A stretch of 64,000 nt of DNA, taken from positions 6,644,501 through 6,708,500 of the forward strand of contig NZ_CP023690.1 in assembly GCF_008704795.1 (NCBI RefSeq). Direction: 5' to 3'. The DNA comes from Streptomyces spectabilis (GTDB taxonomy: Bacteria > Actinomycetota > Actinomycetes > Streptomycetales > Streptomycetaceae). Shown here piece after piece: positions 54,924 through 63,536 of this stretch. Within the stretch, counting starts at the first letter, position 1, and every line of letters starts with the position of its first letter. The notes under the pieces are model-generated. The model searched no databases. It had not been told where the DNA came from and saw only the letters and a list, made by a program, of their open reading frames with translations. The position numbers were made by a program, and so were the translations under genes.

Positions 54924-55553
54924 GTGGCCGAAGCGAGCCCCTCGGGCAGCGCGCGCAGGAACGCGCCCCCGCGCGAAGACGTCCTCGCCGCGGCCATGGA
55001 GATGATCGCCGAGCGCGGCCTGGAGAAGCTCACCATGGCCGCGCTCGGCCGCGAGGTCGGCATGAGCAGCGGCCACCTCCTCTACTACTTCGGCTCCAAG
55101 GACGAGCTGCTCCTGCGCACCCTGGAGTGGAGCGAGGGCCGGCTCGGCGCGCGGCGGCGCAGGCTCCTCGCCCAGGACGCCTCGGCCCGCGAGCGCCTGG
55201 ACGCCTACGTCGACCTGTACGTGCCCAAGGGCCACCGCGACCCGCACTGGACGCTCTGGCTGGAGGTGTGGAACCGCTCGCTCAACGCCGACGCGGGCGG
55301 CCGCGACCGGCAGGCCGCCATCGAGGGCGCCTGGCACCGCGACCTGGTGGCGCTGCTCGCCGAGGGCGTCTCGCACGGCGAGTTCCGAGCCGTCGACCCC
55401 GACCGGGTCGCGACCCGCCTCCGGGCGCTGCTCGACGGCCTGAGCATCCATCTGGCGATCGGTCTGCGCGGCACGGACAGGGCCCAAGTCCTCGGCCATG
55501 CCCGGGAGTTCACCGACCAGACACTCGGCCCCCGACCCGTCGCGGACGCTTGA
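54924..55553 (+). CDS. TetR-family regulator of the urease-agmatine deiminase operon
   Basis: 209 residues starting at GTG, 15 bases after aguA. HTH: REDVLAAAMEMIAERGLEKL, TMAALGREVGMSSGHLLYYFGSKDELLLRTLEW, with the YYF motif of BetI-like TetR proteins, and a C-terminal domain of that branch (LRALLDGLSIHLAIGL). It is the last gene of the operon and would sense a polyamine, purine or urea-like ligand. Likely sites are the 13-bp repeats between the permease and the first urease gene. Confidence 0.88.
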   Translation: MAEASPSGSARRNAPPREDVLAAAMEMIAERGLEKLTMAALGREVGMSSGHLLYYFGSKDELLLRTLEWSEGRLGARRRRLLAQDASARERLDAYVDLYVPKGHRDPHWTLWLEVWNRSLNADAGGRDRQAAIEGAWHRDLVALLAEGVSHGEFRAVDPDRVATRLRALLDGLSIHLAIGLRGTDRAQVLGHAREFTDQTLGPRPVADA

Positions 55554-55666
55554 GGCCCCGTCCAGGTTGTACGCGTTCCGACTGATTGACCCCCGCGCCC
55601 GGCGTGCGCTTGCATCCGATGGGCCCCTGGCACCGGGCCGGGGCCCCTGCCTTCCGGGGGGAACGC

Positions 55667-56968
55667 ATGGCCCAGGACCAGCGGAAGAAGAGACGGGGCC
55701 GAGCCGCGAGGGCGGCGGGCGCGAGCGCCCTGGCCGGCCTCCTCGCGGTGGCGGTCCTGCCCGCGGCCGTCGCGGCGCCCGCGCCGCACGCACCGGCGGG
55801 GGCCGCCGGGACCACCCGCCTGATCAGCGCCGCCGTCGACGGCGGCGCGGCGAACGGCCCCTCCGGCAACCCGGTCGTGAGCGCCGACGGCCGGATCGCC
55901 GTCTTCACCTCGCAGGCGAGCAACCTCGTCCACGGCGACACCAACGACCGGGCCGACCTGTTCGTCCGCGAGCTGCGCCGCGGCAGGACCCAGCGCGTCG
56001 TGGACCCCCTCGGTGAACTCTCCGCACCGGCGCTCAGCGCGGACGGCCGCCACCTCGCCTACACGGCGCGGGACGGCGACACGACCGCCGTCGTCGTCCG
56101 CGACCTGCGCACGGGCCGCACCGAGCGCGCCGACGTCGACCTGCCGATGCCCTTCGAGAGCGGCTACGCGCCCGCGCTCTCCGCCGACGGCCGCACCGTC
56201 GCCTTCACCGTCGACGACACCGACCACACCACCACCGGGGCCCAGGCCGTCTACGTGCGCGACCTGCGTGCGCGGCGCACCGAGCGCGTCAGCTTCCCCG
56301 TCGACGGCGAGGAGGGCTTCCGCGGCTTCCGCGCCCCGACGATCAGCGCCGACGGCAGGACGGTGGCCTACCAGACCGTGCACGGCACCCCGCCGCGCGG
56401 CGACTGGGCCGACCTCTACGTCCACGACCGCGACACCGGCGGCGAGACGCAGGCCGACACCACGTACGACGGCAGCCCCGCGGACGGCGCCGCCACCGGC
56501 CCGCTGCTCAGCGCGGACGGCACCACGCTGGTCTTCGACTCCGGCGCCTCCAACCTCGTCCCGGGCCGGGACCCCAACGACAGCGTCAACCCCTTCGTCC
56601 GCGATCTGCGCACCGGCAGGGTCACCCGCGTCGACGCGGCCCTGCCCGGCCCCCAGGGCGTCCTGTCCGTCGACGGGGTCTCGGCCGACGGCAGGAAGCT
56701 GCTGCTCGACACCTGGCCGGTCCACACCGTCGACGACGCCGAGTACGTCCGGAACCTGCGCACGGGCGCCGACAGGCTGGTGTCGCCGGACAAGGACGGC
56801 AGGCCCGCGAACGCCGTGGACGCCCGCATGGACGCCCGCGCCCGGACCGTCGTCTTCACCGGCTTCGACGACGACCGCTTCGTGGCCGGGGACACCAACG
56901 GCGTCCCGGACGTGTTCGCCCGCACGGTCCGCCAGGAGGCGAACCCATGCGCCACGTCAGGCCCCTGA
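55667..56968 (+). CDS. Secreted TolB-like beta-propeller protein 1
   Basis: 433 residues. A basic start and hydrophobic core (RKKRRGRAARAAGASALAGL, then LAVAVLPAAVAAPAP) give a Sec signal peptide. The mature part is a string of six or so PD40/TolB-type blades, each with a variant of SADGRTVAF followed by YVRDLRTGRTERV. The end DTNGVPDVFARTV is shared with the next two proteins. GGGGGAA lies close before the ATG. No catalytic residues are evident; binding or envelope roles are possible. Overlaps the next paralogue by 22 bp. Confidence 0.85.
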   Translation: MAQDQRKKRRGRAARAAGASALAGLLAVAVLPAAVAAPAPHAPAGAAGTTRLISAAVDGGAANGPSGNPVVSADGRIAVFTSQASNLVHGDTNDRADLFVRELRRGRTQRVVDPLGELSAPALSADGRHLAYTARDGDTTAVVVRDLRTGRTERADVDLPMPFESGYAPALSADGRTVAFTVDDTDHTTTGAQAVYVRDLRARRTERVSFPVDGEEGFRGFRAPTISADGRTVAYQTVHGTPPRGDWADLYVHDRDTGGETQADTTYDGSPADGAATGPLLSADGTTLVFDSGASNLVPGRDPNDSVNPFVRDLRTGRVTRVDAALPGPQGVLSVDGVSADGRKLLLDTWPVHTVDDAEYVRNLRTGADRLVSPDKDGRPANAVDARMDARARTVVFTGFDDDRFVAGDTNGVPDVFARTVRQEANPCATSGP

Positions 56969-58035
56969 CCCTTTTGGGCGCGGCCCTGGTAACCGTGCTC
57001 GGCGCCACCGCCCCGACCGCCGCCGAAGCGGCCCCGCAGGTACCGCGCACCGAACGCGTCAGCACCGCGGCCGACGGCGCCCAGCTCGACGGGCCCTCCG
57101 GCGACGCCGCGCTCAGCGGCGACGGCCGCCGCGTCGCGTTCGTGACGCGGGCTCCGGGCCTCGGCTGCGCGCCGTTCCTGCCCTGCCTCAAGGTCAAGGA
57201 CCTGACCACCGGCGACCTGACCGGCATCGACATCGGTGGCGGCCACCTCTACAGCGCGCCCCTGCTCAGCGCGGACGGCGACCGCGTCGCCTTCACCGCG
57301 GGCACGCGCTTCACGGCGCCCTACGTGTACGACACCACCACCGGCACCGCGCAGCGCCTGTGGCCCGAGAACCCGCCCGGCTCCAACGAGCTGGGCGCCG
57401 TGCGGTCCCTGAGCCCCGACGGCACGCACGTCGCGTACACGATCGGCAACCGCCACGGCACCCAGGGCTCCCGGCTGCTGTACGTCCGTGACACCGCCGC
57501 CGGAACCGACGAGCTGATCTCGCCACCGGAGGAGGGCTGGAAGGGCGGGGCGTCCGTGAACGGCGACGGCACCCGCGTCGCGTACCAGACCGGCGGCTAC
57601 AGCGAGGGCCCCGAGGACACGGCGGACGTCTTCCTCAAGGCTCGCGGCACGGCGGAGCGGACCCGGCTCGACGCCGGTCTCGGCACGGCCGAACTGGTCC
57701 GGATCAGCGCCGACGGCCGCCGGGTCCTCTTCAACGCCCAGGGCGGCCTGTACGTCCACGACGCGCGCACCGGCACCACCCGGCGCGTCGCCGAGGGGCG
57801 CGCCAGGTCGGCCACCGCGTCGGCCCGGCACGTCGTGCTGTCCCGGGCCGACGGGCTGCACCTGCTCGACCTGCGCACCGGCCGCAGCACCGCCGCCGGC
57901 CCGCCCGACGCGCGCGCGGGCGTCGGCGCGGTGGCCGCCGGGGGCCGCGCCGTCACGTTCGGTTCGGCGGCGCCCGACCTCGTACCGGACGACACCAACG
58001 GCGAGGCCGACGTCTTCGTACGCCACCTCCGCTGA
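56947..58035 (+). CDS. Secreted TolB-like beta-propeller protein 2
   Basis: 362 residues with a short Sec signal (LTLLGAALVTVLGATAPTAA). Repeated blades (LSADGDRVAFTAG, ISADGRRVLFNAQ) and the ending DTNGEADVFVRHLR show that it is a paralogue of its neighbours, with fewer residues between blades. GGAGG precedes the ATG, which lies inside the end of gene 1, so translation is coupled. Function unknown. Confidence 0.83.
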   Translation: MRHVRPLTLLGAALVTVLGATAPTAAEAAPQVPRTERVSTAADGAQLDGPSGDAALSGDGRRVAFVTRAPGLGCAPFLPCLKVKDLTTGDLTGIDIGGGHLYSAPLLSADGDRVAFTAGTRFTAPYVYDTTTGTAQRLWPENPPGSNELGAVRSLSPDGTHVAYTIGNRHGTQGSRLLYVRDTAAGTDELISPPEEGWKGGASVNGDGTRVAYQTGGYSEGPEDTADVFLKARGTAERTRLDAGLGTAELVRISADGRRVLFNAQGGLYVHDARTGTTRRVAEGRARSATASARHVVLSRADGLHLLDLRTGRSTAAGPPDARAGVGAVAAGGRAVTFGSAAPDLVPDDTNGEADVFVRHLR

Positions 58036-58201
58036 CGACCGATCCGGTGAGGGGGAAGCGAACGGCGTGTCGGACGTGCCCCCGCGCGCCCCCGGGGCGA
58101 ACAGTCGTACCGGCAACCAAGAGCGCCCGTACGGCAGTCCTTACCGACGCCGGAGCCATGGGCGCCGGACCCGCACACTCACCGCACGGGGGAACCGAAC
58201 C

Positions 58202-59455
58202 ATGCACCAGAACACCAAGCGCGCGGCCCTGGCCGCCGCGGTCGTCGTCGCGGCGGTCACGGCGACCGCCCTGCCCACCGCCTTCGCGGCGCCCGCCGCG
58301 CCGCGCACGGTCGGCGTGAGCGTCACGCCCGGCGGCACGGCGGGCAACGCGGCCGTCTCGTCCGCGGTGATCAGCCGCGACGGCAAGGTCGTCGCCTTCG
58401 ACTCGGAGGCGAGCGACCTGGTGGCCGGGGACACGGGCGGCCGCTCCGACGTGTTCGTGCGCACCCTGGCCACCGGCAGGACGGAGCGCGTCGCGCTCGC
58501 GGGCCGCCAGCTCCGCAGCCCCTCGCTCAGCCGCGACGGCCGCTACGTCGCCGTCATCACGGCCCCCGCCGGTGACTACGGAGCGTCCGACGTGCGTCTG
58601 TACGACCGCACGACGAAGAAGTTCCAGCGCCTGGACGTGGAGCTGCCGGACGGCTTCGACGGCAAGGGCGCGGGCACCGTCTCGCTCACTCCGGACGCCC
58701 GCTACGCCGTCTTCGACACCCGGCAGCGCGAGGGCTCCGACGGCCAGGTCGTGTTCCTGCGCGACCGGAAGAAGAAGACCACCGAGCGGATCAGCCACCC
58801 CAACCCCGGCTGGGAGCCGCGCTCCGCGCACACCCCGACGGTCAGCGACGACGGCCGCAAGGTCGTCTACGCGCACAACTACACCAACGGCCCGCGGGGC
58901 GACGACTGGAGCGACGTGTGGCTGCGCGACCGCGCCACCGGACGCCTGACGCAGGTCGACCGCTCCCACGACGGCTCGAAGACCGAGAAGGAGTCCCTCG
59001 AACCGTCCCTCAGCGGCGACGGCCGCAAGGTCGTCTTCGAGTCCCGCGACACCCACCTCGTGCCGAACGACGACGACAAGGCCTGGAACGTCTTCGTCCA
59101 CGACCTCGCCTCCGGCCGGAACCAGCGCGTCCACGGCACCCAGGGCGGCCCCGGCGCGGCCTACACCCGCGCCCCCGCCGTCAGCGCCGACGGCCGCCGC
59201 CTCACCTATATGACGGAGGTGAAGGAGCCCGGCAGCCGGTACGGCACCGAAACGCCCGTCTACGCACGCGACCTGAAGACCGGCAGGACGGTCCTCGTCA
59301 CCCCCGACGCCACGGGCGGCACGGCCTCGGCGAAGGTCGCCCCGGGCGCGCTCTCGGCGAACGGCGAGCGCGTCGCGTTCCTCTCGGCGGACGCGGGCCT
59401 GCTGCCGGGTGACACGAACGACGGCTACGACGCGTTCGTGCGCCACCTCCGCTGA
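58202..59455 (+). CDS. Secreted TolB-like beta-propeller protein 3
   Basis: 417 residues. Sec signal MHQNTKRAALAAAVVVAAVT ending near AFA. Blades such as SRDGKVVAFDSEASDLVAGD and SGDGRKVVFESRDTHLV and the ending DTNDGYDAFVRHLR mirror propellers 1 and 2. The 166-bp gap upstream has no recognisable terminator or promoter, so it may share their transcript; GGGGGAA precedes the ATG. ATG 58202 is chosen over an in-frame GTG at 58067 because it starts the signal peptide. Function unknown. Confidence 0.83.
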   Translation: MHQNTKRAALAAAVVVAAVTATALPTAFAAPAAPRTVGVSVTPGGTAGNAAVSSAVISRDGKVVAFDSEASDLVAGDTGGRSDVFVRTLATGRTERVALAGRQLRSPSLSRDGRYVAVITAPAGDYGASDVRLYDRTTKKFQRLDVELPDGFDGKGAGTVSLTPDARYAVFDTRQREGSDGQVVFLRDRKKKTTERISHPNPGWEPRSAHTPTVSDDGRKVVYAHNYTNGPRGDDWSDVWLRDRATGRLTQVDRSHDGSKTEKESLEPSLSGDGRKVVFESRDTHLVPNDDDKAWNVFVHDLASGRNQRVHGTQGGPGAAYTRAPAVSADGRRLTYMTEVKEPGSRYGTETPVYARDLKTGRTVLVTPDATGGTASAKVAPGALSANGERVAFLSADAGLLPGDTNDGYDAFVRHLR

Positions 59456-59494
59456 GCGGAGCCCGTCCGGCCGACTGCTGTCCGGCGGCGCCCG

Positions 59495-59513
59495 CATGCT
59501 GAGACGGCCGTTC
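59495..59513 (+). promoter_or_regulatory. Element shared with ilvB, upstream of the cimA leader
   Basis: CATGCTGAGACGGCCGTTC differs from the ilvB-upstream copy (21931-21949) at only two of 19 positions. It lies 51 bases before the leader-peptide ATG. TATGGC at 59529-59534 is a possible -10. Unlike the ilvB copy, this one is in non-coding DNA, so its conservation is not explained by protein sequence. Confidence 0.65.
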
Positions 59514-59545
59514 AAGTACGGCCCGGGGTATGGCAGGCTGAGCCC

Positions 59546-59593
59546 ATGCTTACCGCCGTGATTATGGGCAGCAGGCGCGCCGGTCCGCAGTGA
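59546..59593 (+). CDS. cimA leader peptide
   Basis: Fifteen-residue peptide MLTAVIMGSRRAGPQ, containing Leu, Val and Ile within the first six codons. Its stop codon is followed at once by a hairpin (59594-59620) and then by the terminator before cimA. This is the arrangement of a ribosome-mediated attenuator. The ORF is visible; the regulatory role is inferred from the parallel with ilvB. Confidence 0.72.
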   Translation: MLTAVIMGSRRAGPQ

Positions 59594-59670
59594 CCGCCCC
59601 CGTACGACCGTACGGGGCGGCACCGTCTTCGATCCGCGCGCAGACCTCTCGCACCCGCGAGGGGTTTTTT
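59594..59670 (+). terminator. cimA attenuator: pause hairpin and terminator
   Basis: A first stem (59594-59605 with 59610-59620, one bulged C) starts right after the leader stop. The terminator stem CCTCTCGC (59645-59652) pairs with GCGAGGGG (59657-59664, one U-G) and is followed by six T residues (59665-59670). The 3' part, CGAGGGGTTTTTTGTT, is identical to that of the ilvB attenuator. Confidence 0.82.
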
Positions 59671-59772
59671 GTTTTCCGGCCCACCCCAGCCGGACGGACG
59701 TGGCGCGAGGGATCATGAGGATGGTGGAGCCGGTCATCCGGTAGACCGAGATCCGACACAGGAGCCAGAAAG

Positions 59773-61380
59773 ATGACGACGGAAACCAGCCAGCCCGACG
59801 ATTCGTTCCACGTGTTCGACACCACGCTGCGCGACGGAGCGCAGCGCGAGGGCATCAATCTGACCGTCGCGGACAAGCTGACCATCGCCCGGCATCTGGA
59901 CGACTTCGGCGTGGGCTTCATCGAGGGCGGCTGGCCCGGCGCCAATCCGCGCGACACCGAGTTCTTCGCCCGCGCCACGGCGGAGGTCACCTTCAAGAAC
60001 GCGCAGCTCGTCGCGTTCGGCGCCACCCGTCGCGCGGGCGGCAAGGCCGCCGAGGACCCGCAGGTCAAGGCGCTCCTGGACTCCGGAGCCCCGGTGATCA
60101 CACTGGTCGCCAAGTCCCACGACCGGCACGTCGAACTCGCCCTGCGCACCACGCTCGACGAGAACGTGGAGATGGTCCGCGACACCGTCTCCTACCTGCG
60201 CGCGCAGGGCCGCCGCGTCTTCGTCGACTGCGAGCACTTCTTCGACGGCTACCGCGCCAACCCCGAGTACGCCAAGGCCGTCGTGCGGGCCGCGCACGAG
60301 GCGGGCGCGGACGTCGTGGTCCTGTGCGACACCAACGGCGGCATGCTGCCCGCGCAGGTGCAGGCCGTGGTCGCCACCGTCGCCGCCGACACCGGCGCCC
60401 GGCTCGGCATCCACGCCCAGGACGACACCGGCTGCGCGGTCGCCAACACCCTCGCCGCCGTCGACGCGGGCGCCACCCACGTCCAGTGCACCGCCAATGG
60501 CTACGGCGAGCGCGTCGGCAACGCCAACCTCTTCCCGGTCGTCGCCGCCCTGGAGCTGAAGTACGGCAAACAGGTCCTGCCCGAGGGCGCGCTGCGCGAG
60601 ATGACCCGGGTCTCGCACGCCATCGCCGAGGTCGTGAACCTCACCCCGGCCACCCACCAGCCCTACGTCGGCGTCTCGGCCTTCGCGCACAAGGCGGGCC
60701 TGCACGCCTCCGCGATCAAGGTCGACCCGGACCTCTACCAGCACATCGACCCCGAGCTTGTGGGCAACCGCATCCGCATGCTGGTCTCCGACATGGCGGG
60801 CCGCGCCTCCATCGAGCTCAAGGGCAAGGAGCTGGGCGTCGACCTCGGCGGCGACCGCGAGCTGGTCGCCCGGGTCGTGGAGCGCGTCAAGGAGCGCGAG
60901 CTCAAGGGCTACACGTACGAGGCGGCCGACGCGTCCTTCGAGCTGCTCCTGCGGGCGGAGGCCGAAGGACGCTCGCTGTGCTACTTCCGCACCGAGTCCT
61001 GGCGCGCGATCGTCGAGGACCGGCCCGACGGCTCGCACGCCAACGAGGCCACCGTGAAGGTGTGGGCCAAGGGCGAGCGCATCGTGGCGACGGCGGAGGG
61101 CAACGGCCCCGTCAACGCCCTCGACCGGGCCCTGCGCGTCGCCCTGGAGCGGATGTACCCGGAGCTGGCCAAGCTGGAGCTCGTGGACTACAAGGTCCGC
61201 ATCCTGGAGGGCAAGCACGGCACCACCTCCACCACCCGCGTGCTCATCTCCACCTCGGACGGCGACGGCGAGTGGTCGACCGTCGGCGTCGCGGACAACG
61301 TGATCGCCGCGTCCTGGCAGGCCCTGGAGGACGCCGTCACCTACGGCCTGCTCAAGGCCGGGGTCGAGCCCGCCGAGTAG
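59773..61380 (+). CDS. cimA: Citramalate synthase
   Basis: 535 residues, right for the CimA branch of the isopropylmalate synthase family. It condenses pyruvate and acetyl-CoA to (R)-citramalate, a threonine-independent entry to isoleucine. It opens with FHVFDTTLRDGAQREGINLT and GVGFIEGGWPGANPRDTEFF; the metal-binding histidines lie in the GIHAQDDTGCAVANTLAAVD and VGVSAFAHKAGLHASA segments. A C-terminal regulatory (LeuA allosteric-type) domain follows residue 400. AGGAG precedes the ATG. Controlled by the attenuator upstream. A homocitrate or isopropylmalate synthase activity is less likely from the sequence. Confidence 0.93.
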   Translation: MTTETSQPDDSFHVFDTTLRDGAQREGINLTVADKLTIARHLDDFGVGFIEGGWPGANPRDTEFFARATAEVTFKNAQLVAFGATRRAGGKAAEDPQVKALLDSGAPVITLVAKSHDRHVELALRTTLDENVEMVRDTVSYLRAQGRRVFVDCEHFFDGYRANPEYAKAVVRAAHEAGADVVVLCDTNGGMLPAQVQAVVATVAADTGARLGIHAQDDTGCAVANTLAAVDAGATHVQCTANGYGERVGNANLFPVVAALELKYGKQVLPEGALREMTRVSHAIAEVVNLTPATHQPYVGVSAFAHKAGLHASAIKVDPDLYQHIDPELVGNRIRMLVSDMAGRASIELKGKELGVDLGGDRELVARVVERVKERELKGYTYEAADASFELLLRAEAEGRSLCYFRTESWRAIVEDRPDGSHANEATVKVWAKGERIVATAEGNGPVNALDRALRVALERMYPELAKLELVDYKVRILEGKHGTTSTTRVLISTSDGDGEWSTVGVADNVIAASWQALEDAVTYGLLKAGVEPAE

Positions 61381-61422
61381 CCGCGGGAGGTCGTTCGCGC
61401 CCGGGCTGGGTTAGCGTGAAGT

Positions 61423-62736
61423 ATGAGGCCCACCAGACAGGCGGCGTCGCGGCTCACCGTCATCCTGTCCGGACTGCTCCTGGCCCTGGGCGCCACGCTC
61501 GCGCCCGCGGCCCGGGCCGCCACGGACGTCGGGACGGTGGCCGACGCCTTGCGCGAGAACCCCGTGTACGTCGACGGGGCGGCGGCGTCCCAGCTCTCCC
61601 GAGCCGACGCCGACGCCCTCGCCGACAAGATCAAGAAGGCCGACAAGCCGGTCTTCGTCGCCGTGCTCCCGGAGTCGTTCCCCCAGCAGGACCTGTTCCG
61701 CGACCTGCGGACGGCCACGGGGATCACGGGCGTGTACGCGATCCGGCTCGGCGACGCCTTCGATGCCAGGGCCGACAGCACGGCCCTGTCGAACAACGCC
61801 GTCCGGAACCTCTCCTCGCTCGTCCGGGACGAGCCCGTGAAACAGCAGCTCAACGACTTCGTGGACCGGGCACTCACCCAGACGTCGGGCAGCGCGCCCG
61901 CCTCCTGGGGCGACACCGGCGGCAGTGACGGCGCCCCCGTCGGGGCACTGATCGGCGTCGGCGCGGTGATCGCCGCGGGCGGCGCGGGCGCCTACGCGGT
62001 GGCACGCAGCCGGCGCCGCAAGCGCGCCGAGGAGGAGCGCGCGGCCCTGGAGAAGCTGCGCGTCGTCGTCGACGAGGACATCACCGCCTTCGGCGAGGAA
62101 CTGGAACGGCTCGACTTCCACCCCGCCGAGGCCGGCGCCGACGACGCCATGCGCGCCGACTACGAGCGCGCGCTGGACGCGTACGAGAAGGCCAAGTCCT
62201 TCATGGCGGCCGCCGAGCGGTCCGAGCAGGTCCGTGCCGTCACGCAGGCCCTGGAGGACGGCCGCTTCGCGCTCGCCCTGCTGGCCGCGCGCCGCGAGGG
62301 CCGCGCGCTGCCCGAGCGGCGGCCGCCGTGCTTCTTCGACCCCCGGCACGGCCCCTCCGTGAAGGACGCCGAGTGGACCCCGGCGGGCGGCACGTCCCGC
62401 GAGGTCCCGGTGTGCGCGGCCGACGCGGTCCGGCTCGCCGACGGCGAAGAGCCGATGACCCGCACGGTGACCACCGACACCGGCGAGCGCCGCCCCTACT
62501 GGGAGGCGGGCCCGGCCTACGGCCCCTGGGCGGGCGGCTACTTCGGCGGCGGTCTGCTCCCCGGCCTCCTCGTCGGCACGCTGCTCGGCTCGGCCCTGTC
62601 GTCCCCGGCGTACGCCGCGTCGGCGGGCGTACCGGCGGCCGACGGCGGCGACGTCACGGGCGCCGACTTCGACGCGGGCGACTTCGGGGGCGGCGGCGAC
62701 TTCGGCGGGGGCGGGGACTTCGGCGGCGGCTTCTGA
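61423..62736 (+). CDS. Secreted membrane-anchored protein with Gly/Asp-rich tail
   Basis: 437 residues. Sec signal (SRLTVILSGLLLALGATLAP), then an extracellular domain to about residue 165 (DALRENPVYVDGAAASQLSR; KKADKPVFVAVLP) resembling the TPM/YgcG-type domains of Streptomyces membrane proteins. A helix follows (ALIGVGAVIAAGGAGAYAVA), then a cytoplasmic coiled region with two Cys (PPCFFDP, EVPVCAADAV), another hydrophobic stretch, and a tail of DFGGGGDFGGG repeats. The ATG comes five bases after TAGCGT with no ribosome site, so it is probably leaderless. Function unknown. Confidence 0.75.
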   Translation: MRPTRQAASRLTVILSGLLLALGATLAPAARAATDVGTVADALRENPVYVDGAAASQLSRADADALADKIKKADKPVFVAVLPESFPQQDLFRDLRTATGITGVYAIRLGDAFDARADSTALSNNAVRNLSSLVRDEPVKQQLNDFVDRALTQTSGSAPASWGDTGGSDGAPVGALIGVGAVIAAGGAGAYAVARSRRRKRAEEERAALEKLRVVVDEDITAFGEELERLDFHPAEAGADDAMRADYERALDAYEKAKSFMAAAERSEQVRAVTQALEDGRFALALLAARREGRALPERRPPCFFDPRHGPSVKDAEWTPAGGTSREVPVCAADAVRLADGEEPMTRTVTTDTGERRPYWEAGPAYGPWAGGYFGGGLLPGLLVGTLLGSALSSPAYAASAGVPAADGGDVTGADFDAGDFGGGGDFGGGGDFGGGF

Positions 62737-62771
62737 GCCTCTGCGCCGGGGGAGCGGGGGAGCAGGGAAGT

Positions 62772-63380
62772 TCAGGCCTGCCCGGAGTCCTTGATGGCCG
62801 AGATGTCGAAGGTCAGCTTGATCTTGTCGGAGACCAGCACCCCGCCCGTCTCCAGGGCCGCGTTCCACGTCAGGCCCCACTCCGAGCGCAGCAGCTCCGC
62901 CTTGCCCTCGAAGCCGACGCGCTCGTTGCCGAAGGGGTCCGTGGCCGAGCCGTTGAACTCCAGGTCGATGGTGAGCGGCCGGGTGGTGCCGAGGATCGTC
63001 AGATCACCGGTGACGCGGTAGTCGTCGCCGCCGAGCGCCTCCGCCTTGGTCGAACGGAAGGTCATCTTCGGGAACTCCTCCGTCTTGAAGAAGTCCGCGC
63101 TCTTGAGGTGACCGTCGCGGTCCGCGTTGCCGGTGTCGATGCTGTCCATCGTCACGTCGATGACGGCCGTCGACGCGGCCGGGTCGGTGCCGTCGAGGTG
63201 CAGCGAGCCGCTGACGTCGAGGAAGGAGCCCTTGACGTTCGTGACCATGGCGTGCCGGGCGACGAAGCCGATGCTGGTGTGCGTGGGGTCGAGCGTGTAG
63301 TCACCGGTCAGGGCGGCGAGTTCGGGGTTGACGGCGGCGGGCGCGGGGGCGGTGTCGTTCTTGCGGCCGAAGAGTCCCAT
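62772..63380 (-). CDS. YceI-family protein
   Basis: 202 residues. The YceI lipocalin-like fold is clear: GDYTLDPTHTSIGFVARHAM, VTNVKGSFLDVSGSL, HLKSADFFKTEEFPKMTFRS and DFSISAIKDS-like end (FDISAIKDSGQA). YceI proteins bind isoprenoid-type lipids. Unlike the periplasmic form it has no signal peptide but a short basic N-terminus (MGLFGRKND), so it is probably cytoplasmic. AAGGAG precedes the ATG. Likely controlled through the TTCAA-rich palindromes upstream. Converges on the membrane protein gene with a 35-bp gap. Confidence 0.92.
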   Translation of the reverse strand: MGLFGRKNDTAPAPAAVNPELAALTGDYTLDPTHTSIGFVARHAMVTNVKGSFLDVSGSLHLDGTDPAASTAVIDVTMDSIDTGNADRDGHLKSADFFKTEEFPKMTFRSTKAEALGGDDYRVTGDLTILGTTRPLTIDLEFNGSATDPFGNERVGFEGKAELLRSEWGLTWNAALETGGVLVSDKIKLTFDISAIKDSGQA

Positions 63381-63438
63381 GACGTGCTCCTTGGGGGGGC
63401 GGGCCGCGCTACGGGGGAGCTGCGGCCATGAGCAGTTT

Positions 63439-63490
63439 AATGTTCAACAACATTGACTGTAGCGCTGATTTGTTCAATCTTCAACCTTGA
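63439..63490 (-). promoter_or_regulatory. A+T-rich operator region of the yceI gene
   Basis: AATGTT (63439-63444) and AACATT (63449-63454) form a palindrome around CAAC. A second block with TTCAA repeats (GTTCAATCTTCAACCTTGA) lies at about 63472-63490. On the minus strand TTGAAC, 17 bp and AATGTT could be the promoter, with the palindrome over the -10. The pattern resembles MarR-type sites; no marR gene is visible in this window. Confidence 0.5.
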
Positions 63491-63536
63491 TCGTCGCGTG
63501 TTGGCTCGATTACGCCGGGTGGGCGGGGTGGAAGTG

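Noticed and set aside
52146..55793. Long antisense open frame over urease and agmatine deiminase
   Set aside because: A composition artefact: it crosses three real genes and an operon boundary and has no recognisable protein features.
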